Assembly (NCBI GenBank): GCA_029531795.1 | Contig: JAPEIS010000016.1 | Coordinates: 744,001 to 808,000 of the forward strand | Direction of reading: 5' to 3' | Source of the DNA: Sclerotinia nivalis | Taxonomy: Eukaryota; Ascomycota; Leotiomycetes; Helotiales; Sclerotiniaceae | DNA length: 64,000 nucleotides | Shown here: piece after piece, positions 44,035 to 55,700 of the stretch | Numbering within the stretch: the stretch's first letter is position 1 | Layout: each line of letters opens with the position of its first letter | Notes under the pieces: generated by a model | Told to the model about the DNA's origin: nothing | Databases searched by the model: none | Seen by the model: only the letters and a program-made list of their open reading frames with translations | Program-made: the position numbers and the translations under genes

Positions 44035-45481
44035 CACAGTGGGTGCACGGATTCATTGAACTCCCGGTAATTAAGCGAACACGTCGAACTTCAACTTTTT
44101 AAAAACAGCAACCATAATTAAATCAAACAATGCCTCCCAGCACATGAAGGGTTTTATATGAAATCACACCTCCTAATGCTCCTTGCCGCCCCCAATATGA
44201 TTCCAAGAAAAAAACCGACTTTTTTCTATGGTACGATGAGCACTGCCGTACCGAAACCGTACCCTCGATATCGCAATGTTTTGGAATGACCAAGTCGACT
44301 GGCTATAAATGGCTTCATGAAAGACAGGAGTTAGGTGATACAGCATATGAACCGAGTCGCCGGCGATCAGAGAAGCTAGGAATGAGAACGGCAGTGTTCC
44401 CGGATACCTGTAAGATGTTGGTATCGCCATTGCAAAACCCTATACGAGATCAAGTATATGAAGCTCAAATCGAATATCATAATTTATCTCTTAAATATCG
44501 CACATTACAAAAAGATCTTAAGAGATATATTCAGAACAGCCAGCGCTATAAGAGGGTATATGTTAAAAAGCAATTGAGTATTGTAAATCGTCGCCGTTGC
44601 GTTGAGTATGGTCAAAAGTACCTTGACGATATTATAGAACATTGGTAATTTCGAGTATGTACTGATGAAGTATATATGGATTCGATATAGATGAAGGTTG
44701 GGTATATTCTTAGGGAAGAAGGGTATCGATACGACTCCGAAAATATTATGGAAATACCGGAGATGAAAGGTGTAAAATTGTATATAGCGGGGTGGTGCAA
44801 TTGGAATAGAAAAGCACCTCAATTGGAGTTCTACTATAATGAGGAAGATACTATAATTCGGCCTCTATGCCCTAGAAAGCCTTGCAAGTCAATGTATGAT
44901 ATCGATGAGGAGTATAGTCAGCGCATCCTTGAGTGGGAAGCATCCCATTTTCATCCAAGATATCTCAAGGTTCAGGGTAACTCGATAACCCAAAAGTACT
45001 TCACAAAGCATCTACTGTCTGTGTATGTTGATGCCTTGTATGATTTGCGTACAAGAGATCCAGGGATCATTGGCAACTGGGAGTTGCAGGAGGATGGTGA
45101 CCCTTTGTATGGTATGCGATCTAATGGTTTAGCCAGGCAATTGAAAAATGAAAATTGGATTACTAATATAATTCATCCACCCTAATCACCCGATTTAAAC
45201 CCTATGGAGGCTTGTTAGAACATTTCAAAACAGAGAGCACGCCGGCGAACATAGCGGACTCTGGCGGAGCTAAAGGGGGTACTACAGGAGGAATGGAGTA
45301 AGATTACTATAGAAGAAGTACATGCCCGTATTGCAGATATGCCTAGAAGAGGTAAACTACTTGTAGAAACCAATGGTGCACCTATTAAGAGTGCTCAGTG
45401 GTAATAATAATCGAAATTTTATGCTTTTTTGACCATGTTCGGGTAATTATCGGAGCTTAATGAATCCGTGCACCCACTGTG
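44035..45481 (+). mobile_element. Tc1/mariner-like DNA transposon, inactivated
   Basis: 1447 bp with terminal inverted repeats of about 45 bp: CACAGTGGGTGCACGGATTC at the left, its complement at the right, with a few mismatches. No clear TA duplication remains at the ends. A single transposase frame fills the element. Confidence 0.85.
44130..45404 (+). pseudogene. Tc1-like DDE transposase with multiple stops
   Basis: One frame from ATG 44130 to TAA 45402-45404 (about 424 codons). The HTH region includes SQCFGMTKSTGYKWLHERQE. The DDE core has CTDEVYMD (first D), ELQEDGDPLYG (second D) and HPP-SPDLNPMEAC-N (third acidic residue, DxNPxE). Stops at STxRV, EHWxFRV, DSIxMKV, HPPxSPD, EACxNIS and RRTxRTL. 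Each is explained by CGA to TGA, CAA/CAG to TAA/TAG or TGG to TAG/TGA, with no frameshift. RIP-type death is the simplest reading. Confidence 0.88.
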
Positions 45482-45870
45482 AAGAAAAATCACGGGTGGA
45501 CGCACCCGTATATCTTTCTTTTTCAGCCTCTCACATGATTGGGTATATCCGCGGATAAACCCACATATTTTGATCAGATCCCGCTACCCAATCCGCACCA
45601 CTTATTGGTGAGTACGCGAAAATGCGTATCCGTCCCGCACCAACCCACGGATAAACCACGGGCTGCACTGGATATAATCGCACCTGGTGTGTGTGGCAAA
45701 AAGATACGCCGCAGTGTCAGGACAACGGTCAAATTTCAGGTACAGGCTATGCCGTTGCACCCCAATTGTGGCTCAGCTGAGAATGAAAACAAAATAATCG
45801 CAATTATAATATTTATGCCATCAAATAACTATGCAACAAATTTCGACGAGAGAATTTATATATCCAAGAA
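45482..45870 (+). promoter_or_regulatory. Upstream region of the oxidosqualene cyclase gene
   Basis: Non-coding. Begins with ACGGGTGGACGCACCCGT and repeated ATCCGCGGATAAACC motifs (palindromic CCGCGG) at 45490-45660. A CCCAATTGTGG CAAT-like box lies near 45760 and a TTTATATAT stretch just before the ATG. The direct regulators are unknown. Confidence 0.35.
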
Positions 45871-48429
45871 ATGGATTCTTTAGGAAAATATGATGTGGTG
45901 AACGTATCAGGTCATAATGTATCCAATGCATCACTAGTGGTACCGTCCACTGATCTTAATCGATGGCGTTTAAAGAGCAAAGAAGGCGTTCACAAATGGG
46001 TATATCTTTCGGAAAGAGACGCGACTTCAGATCCACAATCGTTTCGGGAGCGGTATCTCCTCGGTTTGAAGCCTGTTCGTCCAATTCTTTTCTCATCATC
46101 CCGATTCAGCTGACAAAGTATCTAGCTATCACTCGAGCCCAATTTTCCCTCGGTAGAAACATTCACAGATGACGCAATTAACGGACTACGCTTTTATCAA
46201 AAGCTCCAACATCCCGAAGGTCATTGGGCTGCAGACTATGGTGGCCCCAGTTTTCTGCTTCCTGGTCTGGTATTTGCTCTTTATATTTCAGAGTCAAACT
46301 TTCCAGATGAGTGGAAAATCGAAATGATGAGATACATTGCGAATATACAGAATGAGGATGGAGGATGGGGTTTACATGCTGAGGATAATAGTACCGTTTT
46401 TGCGACCACTATGTATTATATCGTTTTGAGAATTCTGGGGATGGAGATGGGGAATATTATTGCGAGAAAGGCAAGGGATAGATTGCTTTTCCTTGGTAAG
46501 TAGGGGTTTTGCCTTTGATATACTCATGATAAGATGGACAATGTTGATAGTTTGTAGGAGGGGCAATCGGATGCCCTCAGTGGGGTAAATACTGGCTTTC
46601 AACCCTGAATCTTTATCGGTGGGAAGGTGTTAATCCTATACCTTCCGAATTATGGTAAATCATGATCTTGCTAATCTACAATTATTTACTGAACTGGTAC
46701 AGGCTTCTTCCAGACTGGTTACCTTTCCATCCATGGAGATGGTGGGTCCAATGTCGAGTTGTATATTTGCCGACATCTTATCTCTATTCCAACAAATGTC
46801 AGATGGATCTGAATCCGTTGCTGGAACAATTACGAGAAGAGATCTATATCCAGCCATTCTCAGAAATTGAATTCTCAAAGTACCACGATACGGTAGCGGC
46901 TACGGATATGAAGAAACCGTACTCCCGATTTCTCCAAGCTATGAACTCTTCTATAAGGATATGGGAGAAGTATTTACGACCAAATCAGATTAATAAAGCG
47001 GCAAATATAGCTGTACGAAATCTCATAAGAAGAGAAGATGAGAATACCGAGTATAACTGTCTTGCTCCTGTCAACAAAGCATTTCATATGGCGGTAATCT
47101 CTTTTGCGGATGGAAAAGACAGTGCGGCAGTTGCTCGACACACCGAAAAGATCAGCACATATCTGTGGCAAGGGACCAAAGGTATGACGAGCGGTGGAAC
47201 AAATGGTCTTCAACTTTGGGACACTGCATTTACGGTCATCGCCGTTGTAGAAGCAGGACTTGGTAGTTCACCAGAGTTCAAAGAAATGATGGAGAAGGCA
47301 CTTTCGTTCTTAGATATCACACAATTTCAGGATAATCTGAATGACCCGTATCGACAGCAAAGGAAAGGGGGCTGGCCGTTTAGTACAAAAGACAATGGAT
47401 ATATTGTATCGGACTGCTCCGCAGAAGGGATGAAAGCCGTCCTACTTCTCCAAGAAAAATGGTTCCTTACCCCATTCTCCCTTTATTAATCTATATTTAT
47501 CTAATCACAACGAACAGCAAATTTCCGAAGCTAATATCACAATCTCGTCTCGAAGATTGTGTCGATACTCTTCTCACCATGCAAAACAAGGACGGAGGTT
47601 TTGGCAGCTACGAGAAAGCTCGTGGTTCAGCCGCCATGGAGCTTCTTAACCCCGCTGAAATTTTCGATCGCATTATGGTTGAATACTCCTATGTCGAATG
47701 CAGCACCGCGGTGCTAACATCTCTATCTCTCTTCCGCCAATATTACCCCTCCTACCGCTCCCGGGAAGTGGAAGCTACAATCTCTTTGGTGTTAAAGTAC
47801 ATCCGCACAGCACAGATGCCAGATGGATCCTGGTATGGTAGTTGGGGCATTTGTTTTACGTATGGGACATTCTTTGCGCTCGAGAGCTTGGCAAGTGTGG
47901 GAGAGTTATATGGAAATAGCGATAAAGTCAAGAAAGCTTGTGATTTCTTGGTGGAGAAGCAGATGGAAGATGGTGGATGGGGTGAGAGATACGAGGCGTG
48001 TGAGAGGCAGGTTTGGGTCAATCACGAGAAGAGCCAAGTTGTTAATACAGCATGGGCGGTTTTAGGGTTGATGATTGCCAGATATCCAGATAAAAGAGTT
48101 GTTGAGAGAGGTCTTGAAGTAAGTCATTTTCTTCGCATACCTTCTTGGTTTATGGTAATCGAACGCTATACTCACAATATAATAGTTGATTCGCAACCGG
48201 CAACAACCGAATGGTGAATGGCTTCAAGAGGCAGTGGAGGGCGTTTTCAATAGAACTTGGTAACTATCCCTACCTTCGTTTCATATCATTGACATCTCCA
48301 TTCTGACGAAGTCCCTGCAGCATGATTGGATACCCGAACTACAAGTTCATCTTCCCAATCCGAGCCCTAGGGCGGTACGATACAGACTACCTGCCATATA
48401 TGAAGACGTTAGGACTTGATAGTCCATGA
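45871..48429 (+). CDS. Oxidosqualene cyclase (lanosterol-synthase family)
   Basis: Seven exons: 45871-46074, 46138-46495, 46558-46654, 46703-47461, 47518-48118, 48186-48259, 48321-48429. All junctions GT..AG; total 734 codons with stop, normal for fungal ERG7. Landmarks: [21 protein letters not shown] near the start, [63 protein letters not shown] (catalytic Asp; usual motif DCTAE), [32 protein letters not shown] (QW motifs) and [20 protein letters not shown] at the end. It would cyclise 2,3-oxidosqualene at the ER or lipid-droplet membrane. No stop or frameshift seen in a region where most neighbours are dead. It may be the housekeeping enzyme or a specialised triterpene paralogue; the sequence does not decide. 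Confidence 0.9.
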
Positions 48430-49690
48430 AAGAAAAGAAGAAACCCATCTCCATATCAAATTTACAGATATCGAAAGAGTTCCGGTGACAATCTCGGCAT
48501 CACGTTCGTTCAGGAATAATGGATAGTATTTTACCTCATCCTTCTCATATTCACGGCATTGCGTTGTCCCGTGGTTGAGGAAGCTTGAGGTGCATTTTCA
48601 TGATCGATATGGTATCATATTCCCACGCAATATGATAGCGTTTGCTAGTAACGAAATGGCACTCTTGGAGTTTAGAGCACAGAGGATGATTTCTAATAAA
48701 TGCCTATCAATCTTGAGCCCCAGCTGGACAATTTTTGATTTTCATATATAGTTCTTTATCCAGAGTGTACTAAGCTATATTTTGGTTGCCAAGGTCCCGA
48801 TACCATGGTACTGGTTTAACAGTTCCGTCAATATGGCTACTACCTCGTATTCACCCAGATGGGAAATCAGTCTCAGGTAGTGTCTCAGTGCCGTTGGCAC
48901 CGCTAGCCCCTTTCTTTTCAGTAGCTAGCATATAGTTTAGCTAGGAGCCCAGGAAGCTCTCTTTTCAATCAAGCAATCAATGAATCAATCATCATTTATT
49001 CACTTCACTCTTAGATTCAATACTATATCGGTAGCAGCGGATGGAAATACCCCTCTCCGCTCAGCTAGTGCCAGTGATGCCAGTGAATAATCATCACCAC
49101 CGCCACCAACAGATCCGTATTGCCACTTGTATAGATTAAAACTCATCTAGTCAACTCATCAAAAGATAGCAGAGAAAGTCCGAGTATGAATAGGTATTCT
49201 TTAGAAGGGTTTTCTTATGCATTCAGATCGTCTTTCTTCTTCATCTTACTTCTCCTGTTAACGTAACGTATCCGGAAGTTTGAGAAGGGGGAGTCCATCT
49301 TCTTATACTTGATGCGATAGTACAGCCGCTAGATCGGAATGGAAGCCTCACTTAACTGCAGAATTTCCTTGGAGTCTATTGGGTATGCCAGCTCGAAGAG
49401 GGGTTTGGGGCTATTGATGTTGCTGGGGCTGGAGCTCCTTTAGTTTGTCGTAGTTGAAAGTGCATTAATCGTGTTCCCAACCAGGATGCGATGGCTGAGC
49501 AAAGGGATGGGGATATGAGGCAAGGAAGCCGAAGCCGACAACTCTTGCTCAGTCTAAGGACAGAACCAGATTGTTTCACAGCTTCTATAATACTCGATAG
49601 TATAAATACCTAGCTGGCAGCGGGAAAACAACAAAAAATACAAGCATCAAACACAACCCTTGGATATCAATGTTAAAGAGATAATCCATA
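48430..49690. other. Spacer downstream of the cyclase
   Basis: No convincing gene. 48880-48990 contains TGCCGTTGGCACCG and GCAATCAATGAATCAATCATC, which may be the tail of an old LINE. 49376-49579 has an open minus-strand frame without recognisable product. Confidence 0.4.
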
Positions 49691-50200
49691 TTGATATGCT
49701 GTATGATTGAAGAAACGTATAGCACTGCCCAAAAAGGCTGAACATCCTTGATAGGGACAATTAAAGCCTTCATTAGTAGCACGAGATCAAAGATGCTGAG
49801 TTTTGATAAGACTATTAACACGGGGGTATTTATATCCTCGTTTTCTCGGTCCTGCTTCTTTATCATCCCATTAGTAGAAGACACACAATTAAATGGGAAT
49901 CTTAAAAAACTTCTCAGATCTTGTCATTAAATCAGAAATTGGAGATGTAGCTTTAAGATTAGAATCTGTGTTTTTTGATAAAGTCTGGAAATCGGTAATA
50001 TGTTTTCGAGGCCGTCCTTGGATGTCGGCACTCGATACTTGTACGGAGACTCGTGGCATTTAAAAGAGTCAGACTAAGTTTTGAACAAGCTCGAACCGTT
50101 TTTGAATAATCTGATCTTCAGTAAAGCCTATGAATGGCTCAAAGAGTAATCGGGCGATAGTAGTACGTTCCTCGAGCTTATATTCAATCGTTGGAGGGGT

Positions 50201-51066
50201 TTGATTGATTGATTGATTTAATTAACGTCCACACTGAGTCAAAGACTATCTAGGACGGTTAAGAGCTCAATCGAGCTCTTAACAGATGGCTATGGGTAGT
50301 ACTATCTAAATAGCATACAGGTTTGTATATATTTTTGATGGGGGAAGTGAAAACTAATACTGGGGAGCAAAGCCCGACCTCTATACGGCATCGCATATAA
50401 AGATAAAAATACCAATCAAAGCATTACACTCATAATTTTCCAAATCCGATCCCTCTATCAATCAAATCCAAACAACCTTCCTTCACATCAACTCTTTGTC
50501 CTGTTCGTAACTTCCCAGCAGTCATGCCTTGCCTAATATCGACTTCATAGAACCCTCCAAACCATAGGGATATTGATCCTACAAGGTGCCCCAATCCTGT
50601 ATGTAGTATATCCTCCACCGAATTCTATGGCAGATACGTCATTAGCTCGGGTCGTTCCACGCAGCTCCTCCAAGTATATGAATTGTTGTTGTTTTGATTC
50701 GAATCGAAGGAGGTAAGGCCTGAACCTTAAAACCGAATTTGATAAATCGCGCCCGATGCCCCAGAGGGATCTTGGAGATGATTTTGTGGTATATTGTCGT
50801 AGATGATGGTGTTGTCCTCTGTTTCGTAATAAAAGTAGTGTTGTAGAAAGCACAATCCGATAATGCGACTGTCAAAAAACCGAGATCTGGCCTTTGCCAT
50901 CAGCCAACTCGGAGGCAAAAAACATCGCGATCGGGTGCCTCTTCCTCTTCTAATCACCACGACTCCATCAAATGACTCAAACTTAGCTCTGCAGACTCTA
51001 ATAATTAAATAAAAGAGCTGGAGGTTCGTAGAGGACACCGCGTACAGGTGTTGAGTCTTGTCCTCC
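50201..51066 (-). mobile_element. 866-bp non-autonomous retroposon (copy B)
   Basis: 12-bp target duplication CGTTGGAGGGGT at 50189-50200 and 51067-51078. Same 5' end, length and AATC tail as copy A. Only a handful of single-base differences were noticed (for example GATTGG versus GATTAG, GAACAG versus GGACAG). Inserted in the DUF3435/FluG-type pseudogene. Confidence 0.88.
50974..51066 (-). ncRNA. HDV-like self-cleaving ribozyme (copy B)
   Basis: Sequence identical to copy A by eye: P1 51066-51060 with 51036-51030, P2' at 50980-50974, CTAA J4/2. The predicted cleavage site is again exactly the boundary with the target duplication. Confidence 0.75.
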
Positions 51067-51532
51067 CGTTGGAGGGGTAAGAATATCGGCAAACTGTATC
51101 CTTTGTAATTGTCGATCAATCTCGATAGTATGGATATTTTTATAAAACTTTTGGATAGTTTTGTTCAACAATTGTTTGTTCTTCTGGCTTTTCAAACTGT
51201 TGATCTCAATCTGAATTTTTTGATGTTTTTCGAAATATCTCGTTTTCGCAGCTGCTTTGATAGTGGGGTAGCCATGGCCCTTGATAACCCGGACAGACTC
51301 ACCGAATTCCAGATCGGATTGAGAATTATAGCCCGAATCTTGATCAAGATTAGAATCAGACACAGAACCGGACTCATCAGCAGTAGCAGGAGACAATCTT
51401 CGGCACTGATTCATTTTCATTTTTCTTATACCTGCAGTTCATATGTTCGTGGTTGTTCTTTCGCAAAACCTAAAAAGAATCTCAATTGTTTTAAGAAATT
51501 GAAAGTGTTCTATTAACAATATCCGGATCTCC

Positions 51533-52345
51533 TTAAAAAGAATCCGAAGGATTTAAGAAAAACGAAGAATCGAAACTAGCGTTTTCTAGATGAAAGATTT
51601 GTAAAATGATAATATTCGAAGTTTTAATAAGCTTTCCTTTTTCAAGATATTCACGAAATATTTCGATTAGATCTAGGATCTTCGATTGTTCTTCGGTTTC
51701 CTTTTCCAAAGAGGCAGCTAGAATAAGAAGATCTCTAGCTTTTTGGATAGCTTCTTTTGGTTTTGTGGAGTTAGATCCTGATTGACTAAATTGCCTGATT
51801 CCAGAATTGATTGATTGTCGACGACGTTTGTTATTGATTTTAAAAGGAATCGATCTATCAGGGGATCGGAATGGATCATCTGAATTGAGAATATCCAATT
51901 GGTTTTGCGAATTGAAAGATTGGGCTGGGGTAGGACTCAAGGGATTGGGTGATCTTTGTATTGTGAAGGGGTTTCTGGATGGGGGGATTGGGTCAATGGT
52001 GGAGGGGCTGGATGTTGGAGAGCCTAGCATCACTATTACTCGTGGGGGAGTAGGTTCAGGAGATGATCCAAAGGATCCTTCCATCGGAGAGTCCATTATT
52101 AGATTTGATAAACCTATCAGAACCTTATACGCTCAATAAGAAGAAGAGTTGAGGGAAGTTGGAAAGAGTTTTTACGCGAATTTTCGTGTAAGTTTCGTGT
52201 TTTGAGCGACGACGACAGTATCACAACAACTACTGAGCCGATTCACTTGGGAACAATTGGAATGAATTTTGGGAGTATTTCTTTATTAAATAAAGGGAAG
52301 AACTGGTTGTATTTCGAAGAAATTTTGTTCTTCGAAATTTGTTGT
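51533..52345 (-). pseudogene. LINE ORF1 and 5' leader, truncated copy
   Basis: From ATG 52096: PPRVIVMLGSPTSSPST, INNKRRRQSINSGIRQFSQSG, KPKEAIQKARDLLILAASLE, DLIEIFREYLEKGKL, then divergence after FHLENA compared with the fuller ORF1 at 61325-62172. The 5' leader to about 52345 contains ACGACAGTATCACAACAA and CTTCGAAATTTGTTGTG, also found at the 5' side of the other copy. Confidence 0.75.
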
Positions 52346-52399
52346 GTGGTCGTACAGGTATAATACAGGCGCGGATGTATCTTATCGTATAAAAATATT

Positions 52400-52747
52400 A
52401 AGATTACTAAATTAGATCAATGGACAGGAAATCCTAAATGAGCTTCTGGTATACCTTCTCTTCCATCTCTCCATCATTTCTTTCAAAAGATTCCTGATCT
52501 CGCTCATATCCTTCTCCCTAGTATCGATTAGTTACTTCGAATCTCTTTCACGTGACAAACCGCCTCAAGGTCTCAAAAAGCGTCCCCTGTGGTTAGGCGC
52601 TCTGTGCTCAGCCCCAGGACGTAAAACAACAGTAACAATCTACACAGTAAAAGCCTTAGCCTTATTATATTCCACCCGAGGACGCAATAAACAGTTCGAG
52701 TAACTTGGAAGCTTTCGAGTTCAATTACTTCAAGTATATTTATCACA
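52400..52747 (+). promoter_or_regulatory. Upstream region of the NLR gene
   Basis: Non-coding, moderately GC. Includes a CT-rich stretch (CTTCTCTTCCATCTCTCCATC near 52460) and a CAAGTATATTTATCACA leader before the ATG. No specific site recognised. Confidence 0.3.
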
Positions 52748-55700
52748 ATGCCCGATCCACTTGATAGTGTTACCGCTAGAATCGCTACTAGAATCGAAGC
52801 TTTACTCCACCTTGGTAGCACAGTCCATCAATATTTAAGTAATATCAAAGACCCAATCATAGATTACAGCAATATCATCGACGAGATCAACTCTATATAT
52901 GAAATCCTTTCTACTTTACAAGCTAATATACAAAACAATTCAATCAATAATGAAGATTGGTCGACAATTTCTCAAAGACTTGAAGACTCCGATGGCCCAT
53001 TAAACCTTTTAAAGACAGCACTCCAGGAATTAACTACAAAATTCGAGGATACGGCTTCTACTATAGATGTTAAATTCCTTCGATGGGATTTCAAGCAGAA
53101 CGAAGCAGAGGAGCTCTTCCGATTTGTTACAAAGCAGAGATCCTTACTATCTTTGGTTTTGAGGAATAGCTATGTTGTACTTTCGACGGATATCCACGAT
53201 AATAGACTCCCTATCCGAGATGATATCGAGGTAAGGTCTACTCCCCAAATGATATATGTAGGCTAATATCTTATATAACCAGAATACAAACCTTCATAAA
53301 CGATGTTACACAAATCATGATACAACTTTCAACCCGCAGTATCAAGATGATAAATCCCGATATCTACCTGAAACACAGTCTAAACGACAGAGAATTAATC
53401 GACAAGGCAATTTTACAAACGCGGGCGGGTCACAATTCATTGCATCAAACCTTAATTCTGGAGGAGGGTCTATTAATATCAATACTTACACCTTGGAAAA
53501 CCGCTGCCTAATCGACCTACGAACCACCGATCCACGATTGGACAAGAAACGTATCGAAGAGACTAAAGGAGGACTATTTGATAATATATATAATTGGATT
53601 TTCGATAATAGTGATTTTCAACAATGGCACTTTAACCGAGATAATCGCCTACTTTGGATTAAAGGAGATCCTGGTAAGGGCAAGACCATGTTGCTCTGTG
53701 GTATAATAAATGAGCTACAGAGATCGGATGAGACTGCCTTAGCCTATTTCTTTTGCCAAGGCACTGATGCACGCATTAATAGTGCTGTAGCTGTTCTACG
53801 TGGCCTTATCTATATGCTTCTAGATCAGCAGCCTGCCCTTCTCTCGCATTTACAAAAGAGATATGAGAAGGCAGGGGAACAGTTGTTCAAAGATGCTAAT
53901 ACCTTTATAGCACTCTCTGAGATTTTGAAGGATATCTTGCATGATAAGAATTTGAAGCCGACGATCTTGATTATTGATGCACTTGACGAATGCCAAAAAG
54001 ACCTGCCACAATTACTTCGCCTAATTGTTTCGGGCTTATCCATTTCTTCTCGTATTAAATGGCTTGTCTCTAGTCGGAACTGGCCCGAAATCGAAGAGCA
54101 GTTACAACAGGCCGAGCAGGGAACCCGGCTCAGTCTCGAGTTGAATGCTGAATCAGTATCTGCTGCTGTCAGGTGGTATATCCGAGAGAAGGTGAAATAT
54201 CTTGCGAGAACAAAAAAATACACAACGGAGACAAAGAATACTATCGAACGTTATCTCCTAGAACATGCAAATGGAACTTTTCTTTGGGTGGCTTTAGTTT
54301 GTCAAAATCTTGAAAAAGCTCGATTATTCACGAATTCAAAGCTACAAGATTACCCTTCCGAACTTGATCCTTTATATAATCGTATGATGGAACAGATAGT
54401 AGATATGGAAGATATCGAAGCGGCTCAGATATGCCTTCAGATCCTGGCTATTGTAGTAATAGCATATCGGCCTCTTACGCTTAACGAACTAATATCCCTG
54501 ATGGAGATGAATAATGAGATTCCGCTAGAGGAAATAATACAACTTTGTGGTTCCTTTTTGGTTTCTCGTAACAGAAGTGTATTCTTTGTTCATCAGTCAG
54601 CACAGGATTTCCTTTCTAAAAAGGCTGCTAGAAGGATATTTCCCGATGGAATTAGCAAAGTCCATGATAAGGTATTTCGAAATTCGGTAACAATTATGAG
54701 TAAGACTCTAAAACGCAATATATACGACTTGTGTCATCCCGGTTTCCCTATTAATAAAGTCAAGCAGCCCGATCCCGACCCATTGGCATGTATACAGTAT
54801 TCCTGTATCTACTGGGTTGATCATTTAAAAAATGGAGATCCTGAACAAAAGAAAGAATGTATTCAAGATAATGGTCATATTCATATATTCCTAAAAAAGC
54901 ATTTGCTGTATTGGCTGGAGGTTATGAGCTTGATAAAGAAAATTTCAGAGGGTATCATTGCAATAAGTTCTTTAGAGTCTTATATTCCAGTGTGTCAATA
55001 CTATTTGGTAGTTCTTTTAGGAATTCAGCTAATAGATAATAAAGGCTAATAAAGGTTCTGAACTCTATACTCTCATATATGATGCTAAACGCTTCGTTCT
55101 TCACAATCGAATAGGAATTGAACAAGCTCCTCTTCAAATCTATTGTTCAGCCCTTTTCTTTGCTCCAGAGAATAGTATTATTCGAAAAACATTTCAAGAA
55201 TATATTCCAAGTTGGATTTATAAAATATCAAGGACACGATCAAGTTGGAGTGCCGCCCTCCAAACGCTCGAGGGTCATTCGGGTTTGGTTTGGTCAATTG
55301 CCTTTTCACCAGATGGTACAAAAGTAGCTTCAGGCTCTAACGATGAAACAATCCGGCTTTGGGATACGGCTACAGGCGAATCGCTTCAAACGCTCAAAGG
55401 TCATTCGGGTTCGGTTTTGTCAATTGTTTTCTCACCAGATGGTACAAAAGTAGCTTCAGGCTCTAACGATAAGACAATCCGGCTTTGGGATATAGTTACA
55501 GGCGAATCGCTTCAAACGTTTAAGGGTCATTCGAATTTGGTTTTGTCAATTGTCTTTTCATTAGATGGTACAAAAGTAGTTTCAGGCTCTAACGATGAAA
55601 CAATCCGGCTTTGGGATACAGTTACAGGCGAATCGCTTCAAACGTTCGAGGGTCATTCGAATTCGATTTGGTCAATTGCTTTCTCATTAGATGGTACAAA

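Larger units (their letters stand above)
49690..51420 (-). pseudogene. DUF3435/FluG-type protein, C-terminal part, cut by a retroposon
   Basis: Minus strand, from MKMNQCRRLSPATADES at 51420: GYPTIKAAAKTRYFEKHQKI, KNIHTIEIDRQLQRIQFADIL and TPPT. Then comes the 866-bp insertion (50201-51066). The frame resumes at 50188 as IEYKLEERTTIARLLFEPF and EDQIIQKRFELVQNL. After stops come RGYKYPRVNSL, GFNCPYQGCSAFLGSA and FNHTAYQHG, a C2H2-like module. This order fits the C-terminal half of fungal DUF3435 proteins (often labelled FluG), a family that includes the tyrosine-recombinase captains of Starship elements. The recombinase domain itself is not present here. Stops and frame changes after 50080 mark it as dead. 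Confidence 0.55.

Noticed and set aside
49585..49884. Two-pass membrane protein ORF (minus) near the cyclase
   Set aside because: Another minus frame over the same bases gives CPYQGCSAFLGSA and NHTAYQHG, which fits the DUF3435/FluG-type gene; the membrane-like frame is a shadow.
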